NCBI GenBank assembly: GCA_015680685.1
Contig: MNCI01025384.1
Location: 118,837-161,142 of the forward strand
Length of the DNA: 42,306 nt
Direction: 5' to 3'
Source: Gnetum montanum
Lineage: Eukaryota > Streptophyta > Gnetopsida > Gnetales > Gnetaceae
Below, piece after piece: positions 1 to 11,426 of the stretch. Position numbers and translations under genes: made by a program. The notes under the pieces are model-generated. The model made no database searches. It saw only the letters and a list, made by a program, of their open reading frames with translations, and was not told the DNA's origin. Within the stretch, counting starts at the first letter, position 1. Each line of letters opens with the position of its first letter.

Positions 1-2192
1 TCCCTCTACAGAATTGCGATGGCACTATTCCATCTTGCATGCGGTGACTTTGTTCAATCTTATTTGTTCAATCTTATTACACATAAATGGTAACATGTGA
101 AGCACGGGTTGCATGCCGTGAAGTAACATTACTATAGTGCTCTAGTGACATTTGAATTGGATAGAAGCTATGCATCAAAAGAATCCCATTCGTGGAAGCC
201 AGGAATCGAGGATTCGCGATTCTGAACGTGTTTGGGTATGTGTGCCTCAAAAAAAAGTGGTTAGGGGTTCTTAGTCCGGAACGTGATAGAGAAAATTTAA
301 ATATATTACTTTTTTAAAAAAATTAAATCCCATATATCATAAAAATACATTGTAAACATAGAAGAAGTACAATGTAAATCCAAAATATTGTTAATGCTTA
401 AAAATTGCACCGAAGATTGCAATATCACCATTAAATTGAAGCAAGAAAATTTGCAAAGGTATGGAGGGCAGTGAATCCATTTTCTTACTCAGGAGCCATA
501 ATCTGGCCAAACATATAATTTCTGCAACAACCAAAATGACAGCAATAAAATGAAATTTTTTTGTTACTCAATCCAATATTTCCAAAAATGAAATTAAGCC
601 TCAATCCTCAACCAAATTTATAACAAATCAGGTCTGCTAATACTTTTGTTCAACGACTACCTGTGAGTAGCACCCTAGGAACTACTTGTGAGTAGGGCCA
701 CGTTGAAGATGACTGTATTATAAGAATACAAAACTTAACTAAACTAGGCATATCCCAGTAACTCATCTCACCTATAAGTAACTCATCTCACCTATAACTA
801 AACTAGGCATAACCCAGTAACTCATCTCACCTATAATGATTGTAAACTTTTCAGACACTGGAAAATCGGCACTAGTCATGATGAAGGGGAAAGTAAAAAC
901 AGAGCACCATGAGGTTGCATATGGCCATTGTCCATGTGATGTGCTGGTGGGCTTCGTTGCTTTATAAGCAAACAGATTTTTTAAAAAGTTGAACAAGCAT
1001 CCATCCGTCATCATGTTCATGACTCATGACCCATGACGCGGGCCCTGTTTTGTTTTTTCCTTTTTAAGCAGAGATATGATAAAAAGAGCAAAAACCAGCA
1101 ATGAACAATAAACATGCGAGAATGTGAGAGTCATGGCGGAACCGCTCCCAAAGCCAGGCAAATCCATGCAAATGCAATGTTTTGCTGGCACGCCCCGTCC
1201 AAAACTTTCCGTATGACCCATACTTGCCACTTGGGCCATCGGTTACCATAGTAGCCCATTCGTGATTTCCGTGTGTTTGTTTATTTATTCGTACTCCCTT
1301 GTTTTCTGTGGTCCGTCTGCCGATGCCATGAATCTTGATTGCTTGCTTGCCACTTGACAATGAAATGAAATTTTTGGTATGGGGTGTCGGATCCGAAAAG
1401 AAGAAATTTTTGGTATGATTCAGAACAGAAGAAGATATNATGTCCAACGAACCCTGAGGACCGTAAACAAGCAACAGCCAATTCTTGCGTCCACTAGCCG
1501 TCACAGGTCCCGACGCAGCAGAAAGAGACCCTACCGTCCACCAGAACCGTGACCAAAAGTGAAGAACCCTCGATCGCGACCCTGCGAACCCTGCCACGGG
1601 AACAGAGCTCTGCTAAACCCTCAGAGCATTCGCGTCACAATTTCCCTAATTTCATTGGAAATTATGAAATACGTACCCAACGTGAATTTAATACGTTTCT
1701 GTACATGTTCCCAAATCCGACGCGAACAGTTCGTCAAAATGGCGCATAGGATAGAAGGGAAGAATCAGTAAATCATGAAAGGTTTTTACTCTCTTCAATG
1801 TATAGTAGGTATGTTTTGCTATGTTCTCATTTATGTTAGGTTTTGCTATGTTCTCAATGTTTAGCAAGTTTAGGGGTGAGAGTTGGTGTTAGGTGGGGCA
1901 TAGGGGTTTGATACCCAAAATAATTTGACTACAATTATGCCTTAAGATATGTAGCCAACATAATGCATGAGAAGAATTATAGAAGAATATAAACTTACTT
2001 CAAGTATGATTAGAAAACTTAACATGGGTCTTTGTTTATATGGTTAAACCAAGGTTGTGGATTCAATTCCTACATCTACTCAAAAGTGTGACAATATTGG
2101 AGTAGCCTTGTGGTAGGACACTCTTGTTTAGTGCTTTACATCTACCTTAGTATTAAGATAAAGTTGTGCAATCAACCTTGATTTATGTTTGT
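1..2192. other. Left flank without a recognised gene
   Basis: I find no convincing gene, LTR or retroelement domain here. Short direct repeats occur: a 15-base ttgttcaatcttatt pair at about 50-80, the triplication at 738-835, gaaatttttggtatg twice between 1365 and 1420, and ttttgctatgttctca twice between 1810 and 1860. The part from about 1130 to 1750 keeps many CpG sites and is less AT-rich than the rest of the window, while 1750-2192 returns to AT-rich sequence. A single N sits at 1439. Open frames in the CpG-rich part, including a 177-codon minus-strand frame at 1064-1597, have no recognisable motif. Confidence 0.5.
738..835. repeat. Short tandem/direct repeat (20-bp core, three copies)
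   Basis: The 20-base core agtaactcatctcacctata occurs at 757-776, 777-796 and 816-835. A preceding block actaaactaggcat occurs at 738-751 and 797-810. The arrangement looks like a local duplication of about 59 bp with one extra core copy. No function is evident. Confidence 0.85.
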
Positions 2193-3022
2193 TGATGAGA
2201 GGCAAAGTAGTCCTAATGCCCAACCATACAAATCATGAGCATATACAAGTGACCTAATTGTAATCTATAGACTAGACAAGCATAATAACTAGATAGCTAA
2301 GTGCTTGATTATAGGTCAATGTCTTTTTAATTGCACTCATGTAGCCTTAGTGTGTATGGTTAAGTGTAATTGAGGTATATGAAATTGATATTTTTGAGAC
2401 CATATTAAAATATTAAAATTTAATCTAAACTAATCTAAGTATAGAAAAAAAAATCTATTCTTGCTTAGGCAATAAGCATTTGTTCCTAGTTTGTTGTACA
2501 CATCTCGAACTCATGTAACCACCATTAGATTACCAAGTGATTATTGTTAGGTAAACCAAGTAAGAGCATTGCTGAGATTACTAAACATTATATGTTATGC
2601 TAAAAAACAATCATACTTATGCCACCATAACTATTGTGCGATAAAACATAAATAATTAACTAAGTGCATGTAAAGTAGAGGAACAAGGAAATTAAAGTGT
2701 GACTAAAGAAAACATTAAATTAAGCTAAGTGCCACAATGAAAGTAATTTAATCTCGATCTTTATTTCCATTCATGAAAACGTGTCAAAGTACTTGATTAC
2801 TCAAAAAAGATTTCAGTTAATCAATTTAAGTTCTTGTTGCATTTAGTAATGAGTTTTAACTTCTATAGAAATAAATTGCAAGAGCTTCACTATGACTGTG
2901 ACCAAATGGTATCATTAATACACTAGGTGCATATATTTATATAGATATTTATTGCTTTTGCATCAACAATAATATGTTAATGTAGTTGACCCTACGTTGA
3001 CACTATTATGTCGATGTACTCA
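2193..3022 (-). repeat. 3' LTR of element A
   Basis: The plus-strand end tgatgag matches the 5' LTR end at 21543. Read on the minus strand it carries the same ordered landmarks as the other LTRs of this family: a TATA box (reverse of 2931-2943), the block around gcataagtatgat, the repeated ggtaatc/gtaatct words, and the cttaaccata motif shortly before the 3' end. The upper limit at 3022 (minus-strand start tgagtacatcgac) is inferred from LTR length, about 830 bp against 795-850 bp for relatives. Confidence 0.65.
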
Positions 3023-3159
3023 ACTTAAGACTCTTTATCATATCCTCACAATTGACTAAAAACTTATCCTTGAGTTAATAAAATTAGGACAAAGTTTATT
3101 TACAAAACATGGGAGTGACTTGATGGATTGATTGACTTGAGTGTTGCATCATAAAAGTT
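3023..3159. other. Short gap between A's relic ORF and its 3' LTR
   Basis: This stretch should hold the polypurine tract of element A on the minus strand just before its 3' LTR. The sequence there (reverse of 3023-3042) is only moderately purine-rich, so the tract is decayed or the LTR edge is misplaced. Confidence 0.3.
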
Positions 3160-5860
3160 ATTCAAGTGTTTTATAATTTTAACAAATGCAAAACTTGGAT
3201 ACACTATGCTTACACAAATTATGTAGATATTTACAAAATGATCCAAGGCATATACCTCATATTGTGCTTGGAGGCGATGGTTCCTATGGTGGCTTCTCAT
3301 GCCTTGGTTGAGGTTGTGGATATTTTGTTGCTATGACTATTGTTGCCTTTAGTTTGAATGCATTGATTAGTGCATTTATCTTTTCCTCCTTTATCTTGGA
3401 ATCATGGATGGTCCCCACTAGTTTGTCTAGATTTGCTAATGTAGGCAACTTCCAAGGATACATAAACACGAGAAACATTTCATGGACATTGATAACCCAA
3501 CAACAAAAATATTTATGTTAGATATCGAACAATTTCATTCTATTCTTTAGCTTTTGGTAGTCCATTATTTTCTTGCCCAAGGACTCTCCTTCTTCTCTGT
3601 AATCTTTATATTTGGTCTTAAGGACCTCGAGCTTTGTGTTAGACATTTATAGCTTTTGTTGTACCTCATGGTGGAGTTTATGTTGATGCTCATACACTAA
3701 GTATGAACATGTGATGTGTTTCTCCTACTCTGATCAAGGTTGCCTAGTAGTTAGCATTGTCATATTTGTGTAGCACAAGTTTGTGAGCTCCATATGTTTT
3801 ATCATCTCCTCAATCTGTAGTAACTTCATTATGATCTCTACCTGATTGCAAGCATTAAGACTATCAAAGATTGATTGCTATGTGTCACCTTGGAGCTATT
3901 AGAGGACCTGGTTGACCGTCCTTAGTTAATCAAATTTTCTTTTCATTGATCTCTTTTTGCATGCCTAGTTGGTCCCTTTAATGATTTTTGATTTTTTATA
4001 CTTCAAGGCTTCATTTTTCTAGGTAGTGATCTCAATGGCTAATTTTTATCTATCCCTAACCTACTTCATGGTGAGATTTCTATTTTCTACTACTGACATA
4101 CATACATTTGTGTTTAACTTGGCTAATTGCTCCTAGATATGCTTGAGGTATTCTTTCATTTGTTTCTTTTATTTTTCTATCTGTAACAACCTCCTATTCT
4201 CCTTGGCCAACTCTTGATTCTCTTTCCATACCATGGTGAAGTCCTTGTTTGCTTTATTTAGCATTTCATTTATTAAGAATGCATTCTAGATGTCTTTTTC
4301 CATCCTCATTGGTAAGGCTTTGTTGATGAGAAGTTGGGTTTAAAAATTAGGCTTGAAGTTATGTAACTTCATTTCTTAATTATTGATTTATCAATTTAGC
4401 TTTTAAAGTTGCATTTCTACAATGATTAACTTGCCCCTTGTTCTAGTGATTGTAGATTGGGTTATTGTGATGTCTTTGGGTATGTTGAAAAAATCAAGAA
4501 TTAATGGCCCAACTTCCATCAGTATTTTCAATACTTCTTCATGTTGGATTGCACTTAGAACCCTCAAACCTATCTCTATAGACATCTAAATGTCTATCAT
4601 TACAGAAAAGTTTGGAATTGATGCTACAAGAACTTTTAATATTTTACTAATACTATCAATGACAACCTTTATGGTATTTCTTGTCATTTGTATGGCATGA
4701 TCACCATTTTGGCTTCATCCCTTTCATTTAACATCATGAAGAAGGTTGTGGTATTGCTTGAGAATTTTGGCATTTATTCAAAGGATATGGGTATTGCAAA
4801 TTCTTGCATGGTAGGGTTCACTTAGATAGTGGCTTCGCTTCTTCATGTAGAGAAGAGGTTGGATAGATCATCTTGTTGCCAACTAACTATTCATGCAACT
4901 TCGTTGAGATGGCTCATTACAAAATGGTAATCTTCCAAACCTTCAAGAGGTGTGTGGTGAGATGATCTTTGTTTTCTAGTTCTTGCTCTAGCACCTAGTG
5001 TTGTTCTCCTTGGATTTGGTGCAAATGTGAAACCTTTTCATAAAGTTTGAGTGACGGTTTTTCCTTTATCATATCCTACAATGATGTTGTGGCTTTTCAA
5101 AGGACATCATTTCTGTAGCATGTGATCCCTCTCCTTTTATAGAGTTTTTTAATTAGGCATAGAAAGGGAAGTTTTTTTTCTACCTTTTCCATTCTCCTTA
5201 AAATTATTTTCTATCTTCAAGAAGATGAGTTATGGTAAGTTGACTAAGAATAAGCTACTAAGTGCTACACAAGCCATTGTTGAAAAGAATGTAACTTTGG
5301 TTGGTCATACCATTGAATTAAGATGGTATGATGTGATCTTGAAATAGATCCTTTCAGCTTGGGTAAGCTCTCTCTATTCATTCTTATCCATCATGTAGCA
5401 CTACTACATCCACTTTTTCATATCTTCATTGGATTGAATGGATACTTCTACAACCTATGTTTCTATGTTCAGAAGTCTTAGGGCATTGGTAATGACCTCC
5501 ACAAAGTAGGAGATGTTTATGTCCTTAATTTTAATTGTCATATCTCTCTAGTAGTGATTCCAAAAGAGGTATGTTTCTCCTAAGTACCATTCTCCAATTG
5601 GTTAAAATGATGTATCAAAAATAAGATTCTTGTAGTTACCCATGGATCTTTTGAGGTGTAAATTCTAAGAAGAATCCAAAATTTGGTTCTTTTTTCTTTA
5701 TTCAAAACTTTGGATCTTCATTGTTATGATTTTCTCTAGGAAAGGCTTTGTAAGGATTACTTTAAGAGTGGACCTCTAGCTCAACATTTCATCCTATTTA
5801 GATTGCTCCATTTTTGTAGTGTAAATCTGCTTGATAGAATCCACTTCAAGTGCATCCTTT
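3160..5860 (-). pseudogene. Relic long ORF with coiled-coil character, function unknown
   Basis: On the minus strand a reading frame can be followed with few frame changes and scattered stops for about 900 codons. Many stops sit where Gln or Trp codons would decay by C to T. Near 4250-4100 the frame reads as a charged heptad-like segment (for example KENQELAKENRRLLQIEK), and further Lys/Glu/Leu-rich helices follow to about 3500. The end (3478-3284) contains KLVGTIHDSKIKEEKINA. The upstream part at 5060-4690 includes HHTPLEGLEDYHFVMSHLNE. I recognise no catalytic domain. It lies between A's 3' non-coding region and its 3' LTR and on A's coding strand, the position of env-like or extra ORFs in Athila and Tat elements. 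It could also be a captured or independently inserted sequence. Its start would lie beyond the element B insertion. Confidence 0.45.
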
Positions 5861-5869
5861 ATTAGTGTA

Positions 5870-5874
5870 GTTAC
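5870..5874. repeat. Target-site duplication of element B, left copy (gttac)
   Basis: The five bases before the 5' LTR are gttac and are repeated exactly at 12545-12549 after the 3' LTR. A 5-bp duplication is normal for Ty3/gypsy integrases. Confidence 0.9.
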
Positions 5875-5992
5875 TGTTGATGTCAACACTTCCATGCTCG
5901 CATGGGGCCATGATTATCAATGTTTCTATTTCTCTCCCTTAATAACCATAGTAAAATCATGCAAGTAGTGGGAATTTAAACTACCAGGTGGT

Positions 5993-6218
5993 GGTCATTA
6001 ATGGTAGCAGTTATAGTCATTAGTGGCAAATGTTTCAGAAGTTACGACAATTACGGTCATTAATGATGGCAGTTACAGTCATTAGTGGCAAACATTTCAG
6101 AAGTTACAGTGGTTACGGTCATTAGTGGCAAACGTTTTGGAAGTTATAGCAATTACGATCATTAATGATGGTGATTATGGTCATTAGTAGCAGATGTTTC
6201 GAAAGTTACAATGGTTAT
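5993..6218 (+). repeat. 62-bp tandem repeats in the U3 of element B's 5' LTR
   Basis: Units begin ggtcatta at 5993, 6055 and 6117 and gatcatta at 6157. Spacings are 62, 62, 40 and about 62 bases, so one unit is shortened. Each unit contains cattagtggcaaa(t/c)gttt and a gttac(a/g) word. The same array sits at about 11545-11770 in the 3' LTR. Such arrays are common in U3 regions and may bind regulators, but that is inference. Confidence 0.85.
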
Positions 6219-6331
6219 GGACATAAGTGGACACTTAATTGGAGAATGTGGGTGTTATTACACAAGAAGTGGTGGCAGTTTTTGTAGCCGTTACATGAAA
6301 CATAGACATTATTATGGATGGTTGCAACGGC

Positions 6332-6339
6332 TATAAAAT
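6332..6339 (+). promoter_or_regulatory. TATA box of element B (5' LTR)
   Basis: TATAAAAT lies downstream of the U3 tandem repeats and is preserved at 11884-11891 in the 3' LTR. This is the only good TATA candidate in the LTR. Confidence 0.6.
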
Positions 6340-6462
6340 GGAGTCTAGGGGAGGGACTTTGGATGAAGGAGGAAGGGAGGGAGTCCCAAATAGGCTCTAG
6401 CTATCAATATGAAGGAGCAGCTTCCTCTCCACTAAGCAACAGTTTCCTCTTTTCTTTTCTTT

Positions 6463-6543
6463 NNNNNNNNNNNNNNNNNNNNNNNNNNNNNNNNNNNNNN
6501 NNNNNNNNNNNNNNNNNNNNNNNNNNNNNNNNNNNNNNNNNNN
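6463..6543. other. Assembly gap of 81 Ns
   Basis: It lies inside the 5' LTR of element B. By comparison with the 3' LTR, about 370 bases (12016-12385) belong here, so the number of Ns is not the true size. Confidence 0.9.
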
Positions 6544-6702
6544 ATTTCTTTCTAGTTTATTATTTGCAAAAGGCCACATAACCCTCTCCAACTAAGACTA
6601 TTCCTTGGTTTTCGTACCCATATCGGAGGCGCCCTAGGCAATAGTATCCTAAAACAAGTTTTCTTTCCCGATGTTGGTGTGACCAAAATTTATGCATCAA
6701 CA

Positions 6703-7429
6703 CTTTTTTAACGCTAGAAGGAGGGCCTTTCTCCCACCTTTTTTTTATTAGCTTTTCTTGTCATTTTCTAGCCATTGTTATCTCATTTTCTGAAATATCT
6801 ATTTTTTGCCATTTTCTAGTCCCTGTTCTATTTTTATTCCCTAAAAATTTCATTTTCCTTGTTTCAAACTTGTTTTATTTAAAATTTTTGTTTTCAGCCA
6901 TTACCTTGAAAAACCTTTTAAAAGAAATTTTGAGCCCTTTATTTCTTGTTCTCAAAAGTTTATTTCTTGAAAAATTTCGAGTCTCATCAACCATTTTTCT
7001 TTTATCTTTTTTGTTGTTTTTTTTTTAAATCCTTGTTTCCCAATCCCATTTTCGAATTTGTGTTTTGGCGGTTCTTACCTTATTCTTGAGTTAGGTAAGG
7101 TGGTTTTATTTGATTATGCAATTTTAAGTTTATTTTCCTAAAATATTGCATTTTAATGTTTTCCCTTTTAATTTTATAGGTATTGCAATTTTATACATTT
7201 ATTTTCTTTCCAAAAAAGTAGGATAATTTAGTATTTTTCTTTATAAAAAATTTATTATTTCAATATTTTCTTTTCTTTTACCCAAATTTATAGTTTTTAT
7301 ATTTTATAGTTTTGTTTTATGAGTGAACTCTCCTCTGCTTCTAACCGACCAATCACTCATCTCTTCGCATTAAGGAAACAATGAGCCTCACATTTTCCAA
7401 GTTTTATTACTAGGAGAGCCTGGACTAGG
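6703..7429 (+). other. Element B leader with a candidate primer-binding site
   Basis: After the LTR comes cttttttaacgctagaaggaggg. A functional site should start with TGG; here taacgctagaaggaggg at about 6708-6725 could be a decayed TGGCGCT form. I cannot assign the tRNA with confidence. The rest of the leader is very T-rich and non-coding. Confidence 0.35.
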
Positions 7430-8604
7430 ATGGCAACCAATCAACCTCCAGCTCCCTTGGTCAGTAACCCCTTTAATTTTACTAACTACCATGACATCCC
7501 AAAGTCACTCCAAAACATAAATTTGTTCTACGACCCCACAAACCCTTCTAGTGATGCCTGCCAACATATACAATGTTTTGAAACCTTACTAGGCATCTAN
7601 TTGAAAGTTATCACAAATACCCTACATGCCACATCATTTTGAACAATGTTGTNCAACCCAATGGTTTTTGATGCTCCCTAATGCCTCCATTAACTCATGG
7701 CAGGAGTTCAAAAATAAGTTTTTGACTCAGTTTGGCAAAATCACAAGCCCTGCCATAGCATCTAGCAATTTCACCAACTTAAGAAAGCTACCTAGGAAAA
7801 ATGTTAGGGATTACAACCTAAGATTCCTTCACCAATTGGCCTATGTGCCGAGCGAGATGCATCCACAACCCAATGGCATCCTCAACTTTTACCTCTCTAC
7901 CATTGATCCATTCTTTGCCTATGCCATCAAATCAGACCCTAACATAATAGAAATATAGGGAGAAATGGCTAAAGCTGTGGAGCTAGAACAAAGTAACCTT
8001 ATGAACAGCATTGAAACCCAGTTTGGAATGATGAGCATTAGCAATCCTATGCAACATAGTCCTTTACCTCTACTAACTTTCCCAATGACCAACACTATGT
8101 TCCAAACTCTCATTCCTTTATAAATGACTCAACCTACAAATAGCTATTTTCAAGGTCCCACATTTTCTCCATTCCTACCATCTAACACTGGTTTGAATGA
8201 GGATCAATCAAAGGCCTTTATTTAGTCCATCATAAACCCAAATGAGGTACCTAATCCTGTTGAACCCACAACTCAAGCTCAAGATCAAATGACCCATATA
8301 TTAACTTCACTTCAAAAAATTTCAAACAAAGTAGTTGAATTAAAGAGAAACAACAACAAGGGTCCTATACAACCAGAAAAGCCTAGTTCATTAGTCAATG
8401 ACAATTATTGTCACCTCCATAACACTAGGCAACATTTTGAGAAGAATTGTCCCCAATTTTTAGCATTATTTGATGACAACACCCAAAGTCAAAAAAATGG
8501 GAAACCTCCTGTTATGGTCCTTAACGTACCTCATCAAATAGAAAATGAAGAGGTTTCCCCATTGGAGCAAGTTATGGTAAACAACCCCAACCCACCTAAT
8601 GCTT
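7430..8604 (+). pseudogene. gag: Gag relic of element B
   Basis: The frame starts at ATG 7430 (MATNQPPAPLVSNPF). It shifts by one base between about 7600 and 7650, where two Ns (7600, 7653) also occur, and then stays in one frame with several stops. Residues near 7690-7850 read INSWQEFKNKFLTQFGK and RKNVRDYNLRF, the typical plant gypsy gag pattern of a Trp-containing stretch followed by a Leu/Arg-rich helix. A zinc-knuckle-like C-X2-H-X4-H-X4-C stands at 8409-8450 (YCHLHNTRQHFEKNC). Gag forms the particle that packages element RNA. The copy is dead because of the stops and the frame change, though a one-base indel at the N positions could be an assembly error. Confidence 0.8.
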
Positions 8605-9863
8605 GATATTGTAGATTTAAAGACATCATGAACAACACACAACAACAAACTAGGAATGACCCTTACACTCCTCCAAATAGAAGAGCTCCTAGTCAAAGTA
8701 ACACAAATACGCAAACTGAGTCATCCCAAACAAATGCTCCACAACATTCAAACCCACATTCTATACTTAGAAGAACTCCACCTCAACAAGAAGCTAAAGA
8801 TAAACACAAGACTTACGATCTAGTTGATTATTTAAAGAAAATTAAAGTTAACATCTCAATGTACGACCTTTTACAATTTAACGAAATGAAAGAGGCAGTT
8901 CAAGAGATAGTTCATACACGTGAAACTAGAAAAGAAAAATCTACAATCCTCGAAAGGAAAGTTCACTTCATAGAAAGTACTAACACATTATTAGTACATA
9001 ATGTAAACAATTTCATGATGAGTAAGAAAGAGCAACCTCCTTTCCTAACAACTCTAATTATTTTAGGAAAGAATGTTCACAATTGTTTGATGAATTCTAG
9101 AGCAATTATTAGTGTCATGCCACTTGAGATATGCAAGACTTTAGGAGCATAAATGATACCACAAACAAAATATGTGATTCAACTTGATGGATCTGACGTA
9201 CTAGTAGTAGGATCATTGAAAGTAGTGAAGGTGCAACTTAAACAATATCCTACATTTACATGTTACACAAATATCCTAGTAGTTGACATGTCACCTACCT
9301 ATGGTGTGCTCCTATCTAGGACATTTGGAGCTAAGTTTGGAGGCTTCTTTAGGTTAGATTTCTCAAAGCTATTAATCCCTATCAAAGGAAAATATGAATA
9401 CGTGACTATACCTCGAGAACCCTTCTACAAACAAGTAGTTACAACCTTGGATCAACAAAATCAATATTTGAAAGATTGAAACACTAATCTTTATGTTGGG
9501 GTTATTAAGGTTGAGCGCAGTGAACATGTTGAAAATGACTATGTGAGTGGAATTACAAAAATAAATCCTATCTCTCATGTAGATTCCACCTAATCTTATC
9601 AAAGTTCTAGAGAAGGTGAAGAAAGCTATGGAGATACCTTTCCTTATCAACAACAAAATGGATTTCATCTAAGTGATCCACCACCTTTATGGGAAGATAA
9701 AGATGTAAGTAAAACCCTACCTTTTAAAACATTTGAAGGTGTGCTAAATTTTAACGACACATCTATGGAACATTCTCCTATAAAGGCTATATCTGATGTC
9801 CTACCAAGACTTAAACTATCATTGAAACTTATCTCAAAGAAAGACTTGATACAAGCAAGTTAA
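8605..9863 (+). pseudogene. Aspartic protease relic and gag-pol linker of element B
   Basis: The gag frame continues through stops at about 8604, 9150, 9477 and 9592. At about 9085-9125 the protease active-site region reads CLMNSRAIISVMP where family members have a D-[ST]-G triad, so the catalytic Asp is Asn and the Gly is Arg, both explicable by G to A changes. The following TNILVVDMSPTYGVLL matches the second half of the protease fold. Downstream about 120 codons (9480-9863) form the linker that normally precedes reverse transcriptase, but no RT follows. The enzyme would be inactive as written. Confidence 0.75.
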
Positions 9864-9904
9864 TATTAGGTCTTGATTTTCATAATCTTAAGCATTGACA
9901 AATT

Positions 9905-10174
9905 TTTAAACAACGTCTTAACACGAAGTACATTGGTGAAGTCTTTAAGATAGAAGACCTAGTCTTGGAAAAAAGTAGAACATGTGATCGAGAAAATATT
10001 CAACATAAGTTCTCTCCTAAGTGGTCAGGCCCATTCCAAATTAAAGACGTCATTGGCCCCAATGTGTACAAGGTTGTTGATGTGCAAGGATATAAGTTAC
10101 CTAGAAATTTTAATGCATTCCATCCAAAGAATTTCTACTTAGGTGCCCCATGTGAACACCTAGTAGATTCTTAA
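9905..10174 (+). pseudogene. Integrase C-terminal fragment of element B
   Basis: In a frame different from the protease, the sequence reads EVFKIEDLVLEKS and then KFSPKWSGPFQIKDVIGPNVYKV, the GPY/F module of gypsy integrases, ending at a stop at 10172-10174 after HPKNFYLGAPCEH. The zinc-binding and D-D-E catalytic parts of integrase and all of RT and RNase H are missing. The preceding 9864-9904 is the probable deletion junction. Confidence 0.75.
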
Positions 10175-11426
10175 TTGCATATTTTCTTCCTCTTCACCAT
10201 TCATTTCATTTGTATATACTTGCATTTGCATATTTTCTTTGCACTTCCATCATTTCTTTCTTGGCATATTGTTTTGATTTTCACTTTGCATATGATTTTA
10301 ATAATCATTATGGTCTTTTGAGTTACTAGGCGTTGGGTCATTAGAACACCATCCAAAAATAATGTGAGTATGATTCTTTATATAATATTTCCTAGTACTA
10401 TTACATAAAATCTCTTTTATACTATATATTTCAATAATGATTTGATTCTTCCCAGTCTTTGTCAAGGTTTTAGTTTCTTTAGTTATGTTGGATTATAGAG
10501 CATGAGACTTATGCTAACTTATCATGTAATCATCATGATCATATGAGTGTAGGATAGGTGATGTTAAAGAATGGTTAGCCATAATCACTAGGTGACTTTG
10601 GAAAATCCCATTTTTCCTCTCATAAGCCCTAGCACTCAAGTGTGATGATCCATAGTTACCTTATGAACAATAGGGTGAAGATTATTCATCTCTACTTGAT
10701 AACCTTTAGCCACCTAGGAGACCTGCTATGATGCTATAAAATCACAATTAGAGGCACATACGTAAGGGTTGAACTGCACCAAGGGCAAAGTTTCCTACAA
10801 AAAAAAAAGAAATGAGGGAAAAGTTTCCTCAAAAAGAAAAAAAAAAAGAATGAGGACCATGTTCATTGGCAGTGTAATAAGTTCTTAAGTGTGATGGGGT
10901 TTGGCAGCTATCCTCACCCTAACCTCCATTTCCCCTTTTGAACCAATTTTCCAAAAAAAAGGGTAAATAATCCCTTTTCATCCATTTTTTTCTCAATCTC
11001 AAAAATAAAAAAAAAAGTTCCAAGGAAAAATATGAAAGCTGTGACTAGCCACAATCTATTATGAGCCTTTCCTCCTCATTAAGTTTAGTATGGATCTTGT
11101 GCTCAAAGTAGTCCACATGCTGTTGACTTTTACTTTATAAGAAGATTGGGAAATAAATCGTAATTATATTTTAATTATATATAGATATATGTGGTTAAAA
11201 TAATCAAATTATATATTTAGAGTTTAATTAAATAAGATGGTGTGGTTCGGGTGGCCCACGTTTAGTTCTCTTTTGGTTATATGGTTATTTTAATCATGTT
11301 TAGTTTACTTTTAAGTTTCATTTTCTTGTTTTGTGAAGTTTGTGATTCCCTACCTATTGCATCATTTTAAAGTTTCTGTGGTCTTATTCCTTGCACTGGC
11401 ATGCAATTAAAAGTTTGGAGGCTAAG
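10175..11426 (+). other. 3' non-coding region and polypurine tract of element B
   Basis: No reading frame is recognisable. A-rich tracts at about 10798-10850 and 10950-11020 include a duplicated block (aaagtttcct, A-run, aatgagg). The sequence just before the 3' LTR, aaaagtttggaggctaag at 11409-11426, is purine-rich and in the right place for the polypurine tract that primes plus-strand DNA synthesis. Confidence 0.6.

Larger units (their letters stand above)
5875..6702 (+). repeat. 5' LTR of element B (contains an assembly gap)
   Basis: It begins tgttgatgtcaacactt and ends gcatcaaca. It is over 90 percent similar by eye to 11427-12544 on both sides of an 81-N gap. The U3 holds 62-bp tandem repeats and a TATA box at 6332-6339. 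The portion represented by the gap is about 370 bp long in the 3' copy. Confidence 0.92.

Noticed and set aside
1064-1597. 177-codon minus-strand open frame
   Set aside because: It contains an N, has no recognisable motif and its composition reads like chance translation of a GC-richer stretch. Overlapping frames on both strands are open for similar lengths.
10795-11020. Poly(A) tracts that might mark a LINE or processed retrocopy
   Set aside because: They lie inside element B between its LTRs, are internal, and have no coding sequence upstream that ends at them.
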